The notes: generated by a model from the sequence alone, not told the origin. 64,000 nucleotides of DNA from Aricia agestis (GCF_905147365.1 NC_056417.1:14654501-14718500); one strand, 5' to 3'; counted from the stretch's first letter, positions 38,056 through 49,205 are shown. Program-made: numbers and translations.

Positions 38056-39125
38056 CGCTAACCTATCGAGGTGTTTCATGCCACGAAGTACAGGATCCGA
38101 CCTGAGCTTTAGGGAGACCGCGTGGAATGTGAAGTGTCTGCTCAAAGGATACACTAGGGTAGATGACTGTGAGTTTGATGATGTGACGAAGCGAGCTAGG
38201 ATATTGGACGCTATGAAACGACTGTACTGTTTAGATTACGATTATAATAATCTCAATTAGGTATGAAATATTGTGAAACGTATGCTGTATTTTGCTCAGA
38301 TTACTAGTCATTAGGTATACTTGTCAGATAAGGTCTAACTAACTAGTCATTTCTTGTTGGTGTGGTATTAAAGCCCCACGGCCCACATGGCATACACGTG
38401 GAGGCTCATTGATCCGGTCGGACTGATCGCGGGCCAACTCAAATGGACTTGTTTGGCGTATATGTGTGTACAACTGTCAACTGTACAAGTCCAGTGGTCG
38501 GCCTATTATTATCAGTTAGAGTAAATCGATCGGCATCCTTTTTTATGGAGGTCTATATTATAGTAAAGAATAAGGACCTTATTATAGTTAAGAATAAGGT
38601 CCCTTAGCATACTGGAACAGTTGGCTTTAGCATAAAACGGTGTGTTCCAGCTTCTAGGAGATTTCTCGAGTACCTAAAATGACTGAAATTCAGTTTAGTA
38701 AGCTTATACATAATATTTAATAGCCAAGTCCAATTATTTATTGCTGTTAATAAACTAAAATATGACGTTACTGTTGTACCTGTGCATATTTAGCGTGAAA
38801 TATACAAAAACCAAACTTTGAAACAAACTATGAAATGTCCAATTTATGAAATTGTTAAGATTTTAGTAGCTAAGGTCTGTGTTATTCCAATGAGATTTTA
38901 AGTTACTTAATTATCAATGATATCATTGTAGTTAGTCTAATTTATTGTATGTACACCTAAGGATAATTGATGGTCTGATAGATATAATTAATAATATATA
39001 TAAATTTCTTACATATTATAATATATTGCTGTCAATTTCAAATATTAAAAGTATTAATGACTATGATAATGAATTGAAATTAGTGTTTGTGTGCTAATAA
39101 AAATATTATTATAAAATAATGTCCG
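38056..39125 (+). other. Probable 3' UTR of the guanylyl cyclase
   Basis: AT-rich after the first 200 bp, with AATAAA signals at 38749 and 39096. A second open frame (38078-38260, 60 codons, ending RLYCLDYDYNNLN) begins 22 bp after the stop in another frame; its GC content resembles the coding exon before it. Confidence 0.55.
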
Positions 39126-40033
39126 TCTATATGTAGGTACTAGGTGTCTAATGTAGTCTATAATATTTTAATCATAAAATATCTTAAGGACTTTCAACAA
39201 AATTATTTCAAAGTCTTTATAAGTGCAAATTGTAGCACTAATCCAAGCTATCTGGCTTTTAAATTAGCTTATGAAAAAAGAAATGATTATAACGCTACAG
39301 ATGTTTAACTACCATAATATGTGACAAGACTCGAGAGGCAAACCGCAAAATTAGAATTTAAAAGAATATAAGAAAAAGATGTGTCACTTTAAAAGTGTAT
39401 TGATTTAAAAATAATAACCCCAATTACATTCAGCCTCGTAGATTTTATTTTAAAATATATTATTTTTCAAAATTTTAGATACTTACCTATTTAGCATATT
39501 AATATTTTAGTTACTTACTTAATAATAATTTTTTAGTCTCCATAGAACCTTTATATATATTATTATGTTGTTTGCTAATAAGTGTCAAGTTTTTAAGGCT
39601 ACATACATTTTCTTGATCTTATTTAACAAATGTTTTGCTCACATTAAAACTAAGGGGTCCATTTTGTTTAAGCAGGGCTTTAGCAAATAAAATAATATCA
39701 TAACTGTAGTTATATTTGATCTGTATTATTCATAATGGTATCTACATTATTGTACTTATAAGAAAATCAGTATTATAGTGAACTAAAATTTACATTTAAC
39801 TATATACAAATAATTCAAATGAATGTTATGATTGTTGTTTGTTAAAATATATCATTTTTTAAATAAATTATGATAATCTTTCATTTAACAAACCCAATTT
39901 CTTCTAATTAGTTGCAATAAAACTATTTAGTATTTTACAAACTATGATTACAGACTACAACAATAATTTCAATTTTTACATTTAACTTTACAAAACCTAC
40001 AATTTTAAATATATTATGGAGGGGCTACATAAC
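39126..40033. other. Short spacer between convergent genes
   Basis: Very AT-rich; no ORF, repeat or RNA gene recognised. Confidence 0.5.
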
Positions 40034-40130
40034 TTACCCAGTGTTCCACTTAGCATTAAAAACGAACAAAACACTCAAAGAGGCATTTTTAAGCGTTTTG
40101 ATCATTTTTAACACTAAGTGGAACACAGGG
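40034..40130. repeat. Hairpin MITE with ends CAGTGTTCCACTTAGC (M8)
   Basis: ACCCAGTGTTCCACTTAGCA and TAACACTAAGTGGAACACAGGGGT are inverted. A second copy is at 44755-44863, so one lies at each end of the OXLD1-like gene. Confidence 0.75.
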
Positions 40131-40252
40131 GTAATTGAGTTATGTCAAGCCCAGTTGAAAGATATTCAGTAATGTAAATGACTTGATATGACCTAACCCA
40201 ATAACGTAGGCCTACTATCTATCTATAAATCAACTTTTGTAAATAAACTTTA

Positions 40253-40459
40253 TTAAGTTTTCTTTTTTAACCCTCTTACCCTCAGCTCCAGCTCAAGGTA
40301 AGCTCTCATGGATGGGTCATCGACCATTTTCATTATCTTCTCTGCAATGTCCGGCCCGGCATCTTGCATTTTTGATGCCAATGCTTCTGCCCAAACTATG
40401 AACACACAGTTTGCACAGCCAGACCTGCAGCAGGCAGTAGGTGGCTCATCCAGAGAGGC
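40253..40459 (-). CDS. OXLD1: OXLD1-like exon 3
   Basis: 68 codons and TAA. Carries the CC-x3-C-x2-C cysteine cluster (TACCRSGCANCVF) and a helical tail, MQDAGPDIAEKIMKMVDDPS, ending RVRGLKKKT. Its acceptor is 18 bp from the TTAA of the piggyBac insertion. Confidence 0.88.
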   Translation of the reverse strand, partial: ASLDEPPTACCRSGCANCVFIVWAEALASKMQDAGPDIAEKIMKMVDDPSMRAYLELELRVRGLKKKT

Positions 40460-43400
40460 CTTAAAATAAACAATCAATTAACACGTTAACTGCGTAGACC
40501 CAAATCCTTAACCTAAATTTAAGTGCGTTACCGGGATGAGCACGCCCCTTTATGAAATTAATTATTATGCGTTACGGGTGCAAAAGTGCCCCGTACACCC
40601 GACTTCATTTAAACCCCTCTAAAATTGTCAAAAATAGTATTATCATTGTTTTTCTTATACCATTTCAAAGAGTATTAACTGAACTACACTCTCCTTACTC
40701 CGCACGTAGGTACAATAAAAACAAAAATATATATAATGAAAAATAAAGTGCGGGGTGCTTCTATCCCCGTAACGCAATTAAAAACAAAAAATACGGGATT
40801 CCAAAAACCCCTTAACGCACAGAATACATTTTTATCGATAAAATGTTAGTGATGGGAGTAAAAAAATTAAAACTATCGATATTTTAAATAGATGATACTC
40901 GTATTTATTTATTCATAATAATTATAAGAATGACTTTAGGGAACAAACCAAACCAAACCAAACAAACATATTTTTATATAAAAAATAAATTATCTTAGAA
41001 TTACTTAACACTTCGTTAATGCGAATAACCGATAGTATAGAAAAAAACTTTACTGAATTCTAATGTTTAATATTATTACACTGCAAACAATATGCTTTAT
41101 TACACTGACGACAAAGTGTTTTAACTTTCTTTACTTTGTTATCTGCTTCCCGACTGCTCATAGATTTTCTTAGCTCCTCATAACAACCTGAACATTTTTT
41201 TTCTTTTCACCAATTTCAAATTTATGTTTAGATTCAGAAGGCTCCAAATCATCAGATTTAACGTTGATCAAATTTGTGAAAGAATCAATGATGTGTTCAA
41301 CAAAACCTTTTTTGGAAATTTTTGTGTTTTTCACAATATTGTAAACAATCCAAGCATTGGTTATAGCAGTTCCAAATATCAACTCCATAACTACTTTACG
41401 AAACCACTTCAATCCTCGTTTTAAAGTAGAATAATAAGCGGACATCTAGTCACTAAAATCTATTCCTTTCTTGTTTTTGTTATAAGTGAGAACACATTCT
41501 GGTTTTTTTATTTCTTGCATGACACCTCTTCTTTTTCTGTGAATTACCTTTAAATCCTCGTTGTGGTTATTGCATGTACTTATCATTAACACTGGGCGTT
41601 TATCCATACATTTGATCACTCTCACTCCCATCCTATTCATTTTTACAATAATTTGACCTTTCTTTAGCTTTTTATTTACAGCCTCTTTTGGAGTTCCCTT
41701 CCTATTCGATCTTAAAGTGCCACAAATAAACGTTTTTTTCTTTATCAACTCTTCAGCAAGTTCAACCGAATTGTAGAAATTATCTGTAATTAAGATTCTT
41801 CCCTTATTTTCTAAATCAACAATTAGTCTTTCTACTGTTTTTTGTCCATGCTTGAGTTCACGTCCATTGTCGCTTTTTCCTGTATAAATAACCACATTAT
41901 GTGTGTATCCCTCTGGCGTGCACAGTTTATACAACTTAACGCCGTATTTGTGGCCCTTGTTTTTTATATATTGACGAAATTTAAGTCGTCCTCGCCAAGG
42001 AATCATCGACTCATCTATAACCATTACTTTTCCCGGTATAAGGACTTTTTTAAACTGCTTTACAATCATTTCATATATATCTCGAATTTTGTGTAGCTTA
42101 TCTGTCTGATCATTATTGTTTTGGCTAAAATGCCAACATCTTAAAAGTAAAAGAAATCGGTCTCGTGGCATTATTGAAACGATTTGTTCGTTTCTGTAAA
42201 TTTTCTTTTTTGACCAATAGTCATTAACATGTGGTACTTTTACCATACCCATAATTAACAAAACGGCAAAAAATCTACATAATTCTTCTCTGTTAGTTGG
42301 AGTCCAAGCCTTCAAACGAGATTTTACTTTCAATTCCGAGCTATCCAAAATTCTTCTTGCATAGTTGTTAGTTTCCAAGACCATTTTGTCAATAATTTCG
42401 TCAGTCAAGAACAGTTTTTTTTTTTTTTTTTTTTTTTTTTTATGAAATAAGGGGGCAAACGGGTCACCTGATGGAAAGCAACTTCCGTCGCCCATGGACA
42501 CTCGCAGCATCAGAAGAGCTGCAAGTGCGTTGCCGACCTTTTAAGAGGAAATAGGGTAATAGGGGAGGGTAGGGAAGGGAAGGGAAGGGAATAGTTGAGG
42601 GTAGGGAAGGGAATAGGGTAGGGGTTAGGGGATTGGGCCTCCGGTAAACTCACTCACTCGGCGAAACACAGCGCAAGCGCTGTTTCACGCCGGTTTTCTG
42701 TGAGAACGTGGTATTTATCCGGTCGAGCCGGCCCATTCGTGCCGAAGCATGGCTCTCCCACGTAAAAAAAGTCCATCGGATTAGTAGCATTTTCAGGCAC
42801 AGTCAGTTGGCAACTTATATCAGGGTCCTCAATATTTGGTTTGCTATCATGAATATCTATCCATTCGCTATCACTCGAAAAATCTTCAGAATTACTCCCA
42901 TCTACTTTTATTTCATCATCATTAGCTGCTATATCATCAGAGTCACACTCACTTGAAGAATCTGAGGTATTATCTGTCGAAGAGCAAGAAGGGCTATAAT
43001 CTTTATCAGAGAAATCTTCGACATCAGACATATGTACACTTTGATCCTCATTGATACCATTATCGTTACAATTAGGTTGAGTTGGTGGCTCATTTACATA
43101 CTTTGATGTTGGCAGTAATTCTATAGACTTTGATCCACTAGCGTTTGAGCGTCTTTTTCGACTTGGTGTAATTAAGAGATCATTGATTTGTTGTTCGCTT
43201 AAAGGTTCATCAAGTAAGACCATATTACTCACAGATATATCACTCAAAGATCCACAGTTACTCATACTCATGTCTAATGGCTTCAAAAATGTGTCGTTTG
43301 ATTTAGATAAATAACCAATATCTGAAGTTTTCGATTGCCTTTCTTGGCTTGGAGTCAGTGAAATGTTTTTCGTCTGGTTCTTAGAAATATCATTTAAAGA

Positions 43401-44558
43401 TTGGATATTACTTGTACTTACGGAGGAAAAGTCGATAGGTTCGGGTGTATTCTGTTGAACATCAGCTGGCTTCACGACGATATCCTGCAATATTTTTATT
43501 TTGGAAGTTTTCGTACTGCTTGATGAATCGTCTTGTTTAGGGTTTCCTGAATTTAATACAACATTTTGCAATTGGTGATAGGTTTGACCAGTGCTAGGGC
43601 TGGTGATCACATCGTATCTTGGACTTAGGTTTCGCTGAAGGACCTTGCGGAATAATGGTGATGATGGTGGTCGTCGGGATAATCGTGAAGATGTTGATAC
43701 ATCATGCTCATCGGCTTCTTCATTATTTTTACCATGAGATAATTCCAACATACGCCGCAAACGCTTCATTTTGAAAAATAGTCGATAAACACTTTGCTTC
43801 TTAGGACGCGCCTACGCAAATGAGCTCATCACCCCGTACGGGGTAAGCAATAATCTGTACGGGGTGATATAGACCCCGTAGACGCACTTAATTACAATTT
43901 TTACTCGCTGGTCGCAACGGGGCTCAAGAAACCCCGTAGATTATTATACCGATTCTTGATTCAATTTCAAGCCAGGAACATAAATACCTATTCATCTCAT
44001 TCATACAACAAAAATCCTCAAAAATACAATCCCCGCAAGAACGAGTAGACACTACTTTTTCAGCACCGCACTGACTGATGTCAACGTACGGGGCGCGAAA
44101 GTACCCGTAACGCAGTGAACGTGTTAACCTAACCATCTTTTTACCGGAAATAGTCTTATTCCAATTAAAATTGTATAATATTGATAAAATTTCGAGACTT
44201 ACATTTTTTGTTATCCTCTCGATTTCCTTCTCCTTTTCAAGATTTAGTTCATCAGTATTATTGCAATATTGTCTCGTAATGCTCCACAGACGCTTGTTAC
44301 TTAAAGTTAACCTCGATTTCTAAAAATAAGAATTTTGGCTAGTAATTTTGCGTTATACAATCAAATTCAATTTTTTCAGATTGTTTTTATGGTTTACTTA
44401 TATAAATAAGTCTATGGGTTTACTTCATCAGTTACCTGTCCTGGTTCTTAAAATTTAATCAAAGGACATTATAGCAAACGAAAATAAATATTACATTTTA
44501 TCAAAACTATGATGCTTACCGATATCGTTGACAGGTATGTTTGAAATATATTATACAT
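40253..44558 (-). CDS. OXLD1: OXLD1-like small mitochondrial protein, 3 exons, 120 aa
   Basis: Coding exons (- strand): 44558-44520, 44319-44203, 40459-40253, all phase 0, with donors GTAAGC and GTAAGT and acceptors TTTTTAG and TTTTAAG. The N-terminus MYNIFQTYLSTIS followed by KSRLTLSNKRLWSITRQY is basic, hydroxylated and free of acidic residues, as in a mitochondrial presequence. The last exon reads DEPPTACCRSGCANCVFIVW then AEAL, the 'P..CC.SGC.NCV...Y/W...L' signature of the oxidoreductase-like domain; its biochemical role is poorly known. AATAAA on the - strand lies within 20 bp after the stop. A piggyBac element fills intron 2. The start was chosen as the only ATG giving a continuous presequence; transcript evidence would settle it. 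Confidence 0.82.
41060..43769 (-). pseudogene. piggyBac-like transposase, disrupted
   Basis: The N-terminal part (43769 to about 42775) begins MKRLRRMLELSHGKNNEEAD and is Ser/Asp-rich and acidic. The core resumes after a SINE with FLTDEIIDKMVLETNNYA, then PRDRFLLLLRCWHF, VMVIDESMIPWRGRLKFRQY (first Asp) and RILITDNFYNSVELAEEL (second Asp), as in the DDD transposases. Three lesions: a SINE inserted at DFF|LFLTDE (42414-42763), an in-frame TAG at 41446-41448 where the family has a GxDxSDQM-like sequence, and a frameshift in an A run near 41199. After the shift the C-terminal finger continues, CSGCYEEL...CRQCNKAYCLQCN, ending TAG at 41060. Outside the lesions it is well preserved, so the inactivation looks fairly recent. 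Confidence 0.92.
42414..42763 (-). mobile_element. SINE-A copy inside the piggyBac transposase
   Basis: Same orientation as the transposase. It starts ACGTGGGAGAGCCATGCTTC at 42763 and ends in about 28 A (T on the + strand, from 42414), the longest A tail of the family here, which fits a recent insertion. Confidence 0.9.
44203..44319 (-). CDS. OXLD1: OXLD1-like exon 2
   Basis: 39 codons: KSRLTLSNKRLWSITRQYCN then NTDELNLEKEKEIERITKN. It completes the presequence and makes a charged linker to the Cys domain. Too short for ordinary ORF listing; supported by phase-0 splice sites on both sides. Confidence 0.7.
44520..44558 (-). CDS. OXLD1: OXLD1-like exon 1, start codon
   Basis: 13 codons, MYNIFQTYLSTIS, with donor GTAAGC. 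Start inferred from frame and from the fit to a targeting peptide. Confidence 0.6.
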
Positions 44559-44754
44559 TAAATATTTTAAAGTAAAATTTTCCTATTTTACACTTTCTAA
44601 ATCGTAATAAAATGTGATTTACAAAAATCTCTAGTCCAAAAATAAAAATTAAAAACTTTGACATTGACTTTGACTTTTTTTTTTTAACTTTTCATTTGTC
44701 ACAATGACAAATGACATAAATCTCAATTCGTTTTTTTTTTGTTGGCTATAGGCA

Positions 44755-44863
44755 CTGACACTATTACCGCGTTCCATTTAGCGATCAAACGATCAAAACG
44801 CTCAAAATAGTAGGCATTTTGAGGGTTTTGATCGTATTTAACGCTAAATGGAACACAGGTTAT
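44755..44863. repeat. Hairpin MITE M8 copy 2
   Basis: CTATTACCGCGTTCCATTTA and TAACGCTAAATGGAACACAGG are inverted, with the inner pair ATCAAAACGCTCAAAATAGT / GCATTTTGAGGGTTTTGATC. About 200 bp upstream of the OXLD1-like start codon. Confidence 0.75.
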
Positions 44864-44867
44864 ATAG

Positions 44868-44998
44868 TCCGTCAAAAAAGAGACGAAGTGTGGCCACAGG
44901 CCATAAAGAGGCCAAACCGGAAAAATAGAGTCGCAACTTGTTTCCGGTGTGGCCTCTTTATGTATCCGGTCACTATAAAAGATTTTGATACTTTGATG
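44868..44998. repeat. Hairpin repeat TAGTCCGTCAAAAAAG
   Basis: Holds AGTGTGGCCACAGGCCATAA and GTGTGGCCTCTTTATGTATC as arms, then CACTATAAAAGATTTTGATA. The same blocks recur reversed at 49050-49200. Confidence 0.55.
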
Positions 44999-44999
44999 T

Positions 45000-45562
45000 G
45001 GAGGTCAGTGGTTGACGGCGGAAACTCGTGACCGCTTTTCTCATATTATGATTCTCATACAAGTCACTGCACTTTTTTTGGTAATTGTTTATATTTTTAG
45101 CATAATAAAAAGTAATGAGCCAAATTAATATTAAGTTTGGATTTCGGAATATTTCCACAGACTTTTTCCGCGGAAAATCTGTATCGAAAGCTATATTTAC
45201 TTAAATATACACGATCATGAAATATTCTTTCAAATTAATTGAATATGATTTTTACTGTGTATTTATTTATTTGTAAGATCATCTTATTAGTTACCTATTA
45301 CGTATTATTAATAAGAGGTTGTTTACCTAATTAAAAATTATAGGGCGCAAACTATTCCAAAGCAATCATGTTCATGAGGTCTTCGAAATCCATGATGATG
45401 GAGAACGAATCATCCGTTTAAAAGTAATACCACAGACGAGTAGGTATTAGGTAATCGACTGTACGACGTAAAAGTGGAGCTATGTATTAATTGGAAAATT
45501 AATTAATAGTTGAATCATGTAAAACAATATATTTTCAGCAACTATTCAACCAACAAAAGTAT
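45000..45562. other. Divergent spacer, nothing recognised
   Basis: AT-rich; possible promoter region shared by the OXLD1-like gene and RhoGDI, but no element is supported. Confidence 0.35.
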
Positions 45563-45570
45563 CCTATGTC

Positions 45571-45731
45571 CAGTGGCGTAAATACAGGGCTGGCAAAATG
45601 CCACGGGCCTCCGGCCCAAAAGGGCAACATTTTTTAAGTACATAATATTGTTTTATTATTAACGTGACGATTTTTACTGATAGAGCCCCATCAATTTACC
45701 ACGGGCCCCGGATCTTACAGTTACGCCACTG
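45571..45731. mobile_element. hAT-type MITE with 8-bp TSD (M9)
   Basis: CAGTGGCGTAAATACAGGGC and GATCTTACAGTTACGCCACTG are inverted ends. Direct repeats CCTATGTC at 45563-45570 and 45732-45739. The target is a minus-strand Helitron remnant continuing to 45870. Confidence 0.88.
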
Positions 45732-45870
45732 CCTATGTCCTTTTTCGGGACTCTTAAGGATATAATATGGAGTTATCTATGCCAAATTTCAGCAAAATCT
45801 GTTCAGCAGTTTAGGCGTTAAGAGGTAACAGACAGACACACTTTCGCACTTATAATATTATTATTAGTAA
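45732..45870 (-). mobile_element. Helitron 5' fragment, minus strand
   Basis: CCTATGTCCTTTTTCGGGAC...TTCAGCAAAATCTGTTCAGC...CACACTTTCGCACTTATAAT is the reverse of the Helitron 5' half at 5021 and 23907. Confidence 0.6.
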
Positions 45871-46385
45871 ATTAGTAATATCAGTAATTAATATATTAGT
45901 ATGATAATAGTATAAATGAAAAAGTGAATATTGAAGGAATAAGTATTGTTCTGAAATATTGAACCGACAATAATTTTATTTGTTATTTTTAATTATATCG
46001 TTTTTTAAATTACAATATATTATTAAACATAATGAAAAATAACTTGCACGTGATATTTTAGAAATATTCATGCGAGATTTAGATTTAATGCATGATTAAT
46101 AATCGGCATGTTGATTTCGATACATTTCCCAATTCCGTCTCAGAAACGAATAAAACGTTAATTCACGATTCGAAGATTGGGAATTTTTGCACCCTACAAC
46201 ACAACAGTACCTCGTACCGCCCATATTTTCCTATTTCAGAGCATTTTTTAACGTTTTCAACGTGTTTTCATTAAAACTAGTAAACCGTATTTTACAGCTG
46301 ATCGCACTCTGACATACACGTGTTGCCTGAATCTGCCACTCGCCGCGCCACTTATTAAAATTAGAATTCTAGTAATAAATACTAA

Positions 46386-46741
46386 GGGCGGATTCGACCA
46401 AACTGGAGTAAAATTTTACTCGAGTATAACTGTTTCCTAATCTAAGAGTAAGCTGGGTTTGCGTTTTTCCAACTTCTAATCCAAGAATGAGGTAATTACA
46501 CGGGAGTTAATATTTACACGGGCTATTTTGGTGGAGTAAATATTAAACTGAGAATAGTTGCACAACAGGGTTCAACTGTCACGGTCGGTGTCATTGTGAA
46601 CTATAATTGACATTTTATTTCATACTCTTTGAGTAACTTGGTAAAATGCAAACGATAATACCCTAGAGTAAATTAAAGGAGAAAAATTATTCTCATGATA
46701 GTTATACTCGTGTAACTTCAAGTTTGGTCGAATCGGGCTTT
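46386..46741. repeat. MITE with ends AGGGCGGATTCGACCAAACT
   Basis: AGGGCGGATTCGACCAAACTGG...TTTTACTCGAGTATAACTG and GATAGTTATACTCGTGTAACTTC-AAGTTTGGTCGAATCGGGCT are inverted. Confidence 0.75.
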
Positions 46742-46882
46742 AGACATACAAATAATTATCCATATTTTGCCAATCCCCCGCATTAAAACAAGTAAATAAA
46801 TACGGACATACGTACCTTGCATAATTTTCTGCATTCATTGACTAAACAAATTGCAGCACCATCTTGACTTGTTAAGTCAAAG

Positions 46883-47193
46883 TTTTTTTTAATGAAAATA
46901 AGGGGGCGAACGAGTAAACGGGTCACCTGATGGAAAGCAACTTCCGTCACCCATGGACACTCGCAGCATCAGAAGAGCTGTAGGTGCGTTGCCGGCCTTT
47001 TAAGAGGGAATAGGGTAATAGGGGAAGGTAGGAAAGAGAAGGGAAGGGAAAAGGGGAGGAGAATATGCCTCCGGTAAACTCACTCACTCGGCGAAACACA
47101 GCGCAAGCGCTGTTTCACGCCGGTTTTCTATAAGAACGTGGTATTTCTCCGGTCGAGCCGGACCATTCGTGCCAAAGCATGGCTCTCCCACGT
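46883..47193 (-). mobile_element. SINE-A copy
   Basis: Minus-strand copy with A tail at 46883-46890 and head at 47193; more diverged than the others (GACCATTCGTGCCAAAGC). Confidence 0.8.
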
Positions 47194-48186
47194 ATATAAA
47201 AACTGGTGCTGGGAAGTCGGAAGTTGGGCTGCGAGTGAGATTTGGTGCACGACGCATACCGCATACCTGATACCAGAAAATATCGTTATTTTTATCGGTA
47301 TTTTCATAACGACCTTTTTTGGTTATGTTACTAGCTGATATCGATAAAAAATACCGTTATCTGGCTACCATTATGAAAATACCGGTACGTAACGATATTT
47401 TTTCGGGTATTCGATAACGTTATGAAGCCCTGTATGAAAGTTGACGTCGAAATTGATGACGAAAATTCAAGATGAAAGTGCACAATGTGGGCATAGCTAT
47501 ACATAGTCATCCCTTTTTTCATTGATTTGAAAGGGATGACACTATAGTGCGTCAAGAATGTCTAGGAGGCGAAACTTTTTTTTTGAGCAATAGCAACACT
47601 CTTTTGACATTTAATTTTGTCCCTTTGTTGTATCAATACTCTAAATTTACAAAACAAAGATTTTCAATTTGCTTAAATTTAGTTTTGCAATGTGAAAACT
47701 ACATGTTACTGTGATTAATATGAATAATTAAAGTGAAAGACGTGTCATAAGTGCTGATAATTTGAAGATTTTCATTGAAGAAAAATAGTAAAATGCGAAA
47801 ATATTACTGAAATTCTCGCGTCCATATTTCCGATTCTGATCGCTCAATCACCATAGTAGCAGGTAATTAAGCGTTTGTTTTATAAATTTTGTTAGTTAAT
47901 TTTATTGTTTATTGCAATTTTAAGTAGCCTGAGTAAGTATTATGTAGTTTATTAAAGCAATAATTTTACATAAACCCTGTTTACGTAAACAATGAACTGT
48001 CAAAGAAATCTATCATATAACGCGCCTAACAATGATTGATACTTTGACTTAGGTGCTTTGCGTAATTATATATTATCTTAGATGCATATAAAATTCTCGC
48101 GTCACAGTATAATATGTGCTTAACTCCTTTAATACTTTGATGCAGCGTAATATAATATTACAATTTTTACGTTTTATGTTTACAGG
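47194..48186. other. Spacer upstream of RhoGDI
   Basis: 47440-47505 matches one end of the 58012-58202 MITE. 47508-47545 has a CATCCCTTTTTTC / GAAAGGGATGAC hairpin related to 48738-48882. A 5' UTR exon of RhoGDI could be here but none can be proved. Confidence 0.35.
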
Positions 48187-48440
48187 TAGCAGAAAAAGCG
48201 TTTAACGAAATAACCGAAATAACTGGGAGAACCAATATATGCTATCATTTTGAAAAAAAAAACACTGAAAATAAATACAAGAAGTGGGAATTAACCCTTT
48301 ATTAGGATATTGAAGAGCTGCTTATTGAAGATGAAAGTGCCTCTTCACTGTGACACCATTGCTGTAACTACATGGACCTAGAAAGTGGCGATGATTCTGT
48401 TTCCGGCTGTATTGTAGAATATTTGGATGATCATATTTTA
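48187..48440 (+). pseudogene. Decayed coding segment, family unknown
   Basis: One frame reads VAEKAFNEITEITGRTNICY...KWELTLY, stop, DIEELLIEDESASSL, stop, CCNYMDLESGDDSVSGCIVE. It looks like eroded protein-coding sequence (possibly transposon or retrogene) with at least two stops. No family recognised. Confidence 0.3.
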
Positions 48441-48737
48441 TTAAAATAATAAAACCGTGTTTTTAATTTATTTATTTTTTGTATTTTCTTAAATAAGTAG
48501 CTCCTTAATAAAAAAGGAGTGAGCTTCTCTCAGCTTTCACTGGCAGTCATCAAAGTAGCTCTCAGGGAGAGGGTACTTAAATAACAGGTGCTATAAATTC
48601 ATAATATGTCTCACTACTGACTGGATGTCCCGGTGAACTTCGTGTCACTTATAAACCTTCCCTGGACTTCCAGGAATATTTTAAGACTAAAATTAGCCAC
48701 ATTGGTTCAACCGTTTAATCGAGTTATTGCATTTTTA

Positions 48738-48882
48738 TATAGTCCATCAAGAAAGTGAAGAAATTAAAAGTGGAAACATCGTAATGTCATCCCTTTTTTC
48801 TTAGATTGATTTGAAAGGGATGACACTACGATGTTGCCACTTTTTAATTACTTCACTTTCTTGACAGAGACAGACTATGATA
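48738..48882. repeat. Palindrome TAGTCCATCAAGAAAGTGAAG
   Basis: AGAAAGTGAAGAAATTAAAAG...ACATCGTAATGTCATCCC and GGGATGACACTACGATGT...CTTCACTTTCTTGACAG are inverted. Shares its right end with the repeat near 49150-49200. Confidence 0.65.
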
Positions 48883-49049
48883 CAAAGATTATAATACTTT
48901 ACATAGATTAGATTGTTTCTTGTAATGTCGTAAATTAAACACCACTATAACTACATCATAATTATTTCAAATTTTCTTAAGTACATAATATATAATTATA
49001 AATCATAATATTATTTACGTGTTTTTTACACTGTACTTAATATAAAGTA

Positions 49050-49205
49050 TCAAAATCTTTTATAGTGATTGGATACAGTGTGGCCATAAGAGGCCACACC
49101 GGAAACAAGTGGCGACTCTATTAATGTCGTGACTTTTTTGACGGGCTGTACGATGTTGCCACTTTTTAACTTCTTCACTTTTTTGACAGACTTGACGAAA
49201 ACAAC
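49050..49205. repeat. Repeat related to 44868-44998 and 48738-48882
   Basis: ATCAAAATCTTTTATAGTGA and GGCCACACCGGAAACAAGTG are the inverse of 44868-44998; TACGATGTTGCCACTTTTTA then TTCACTTTTTTGACAG repeats the right arm of 48738-48882. Confidence 0.55.

Larger units (their letters stand above)
40482..44123 (-). mobile_element. piggyBac-type transposon in TTAA, inside the OXLD1-like intron 2
   Basis: TTAA at 40478-40481 and 44124-44127 flank inverted ends CACGTTAACTGCGT and (reverse) CACGTTCACTGCGT. Subterminal regions hold repeated CCCCGTACG / ACGGGGT / CCCCGTAACGC words at 40541-40580, 40745-40812 and 43830-43940. The transposase gene is on the - strand and broken (see the pseudogene entry). 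Confidence 0.9.

Noticed and set aside
38078..38260. Separate small gene after the cyclase
   Set aside because: No promoter, no recognised domain, different frame right after a stop; kept only as a low-interest finding.
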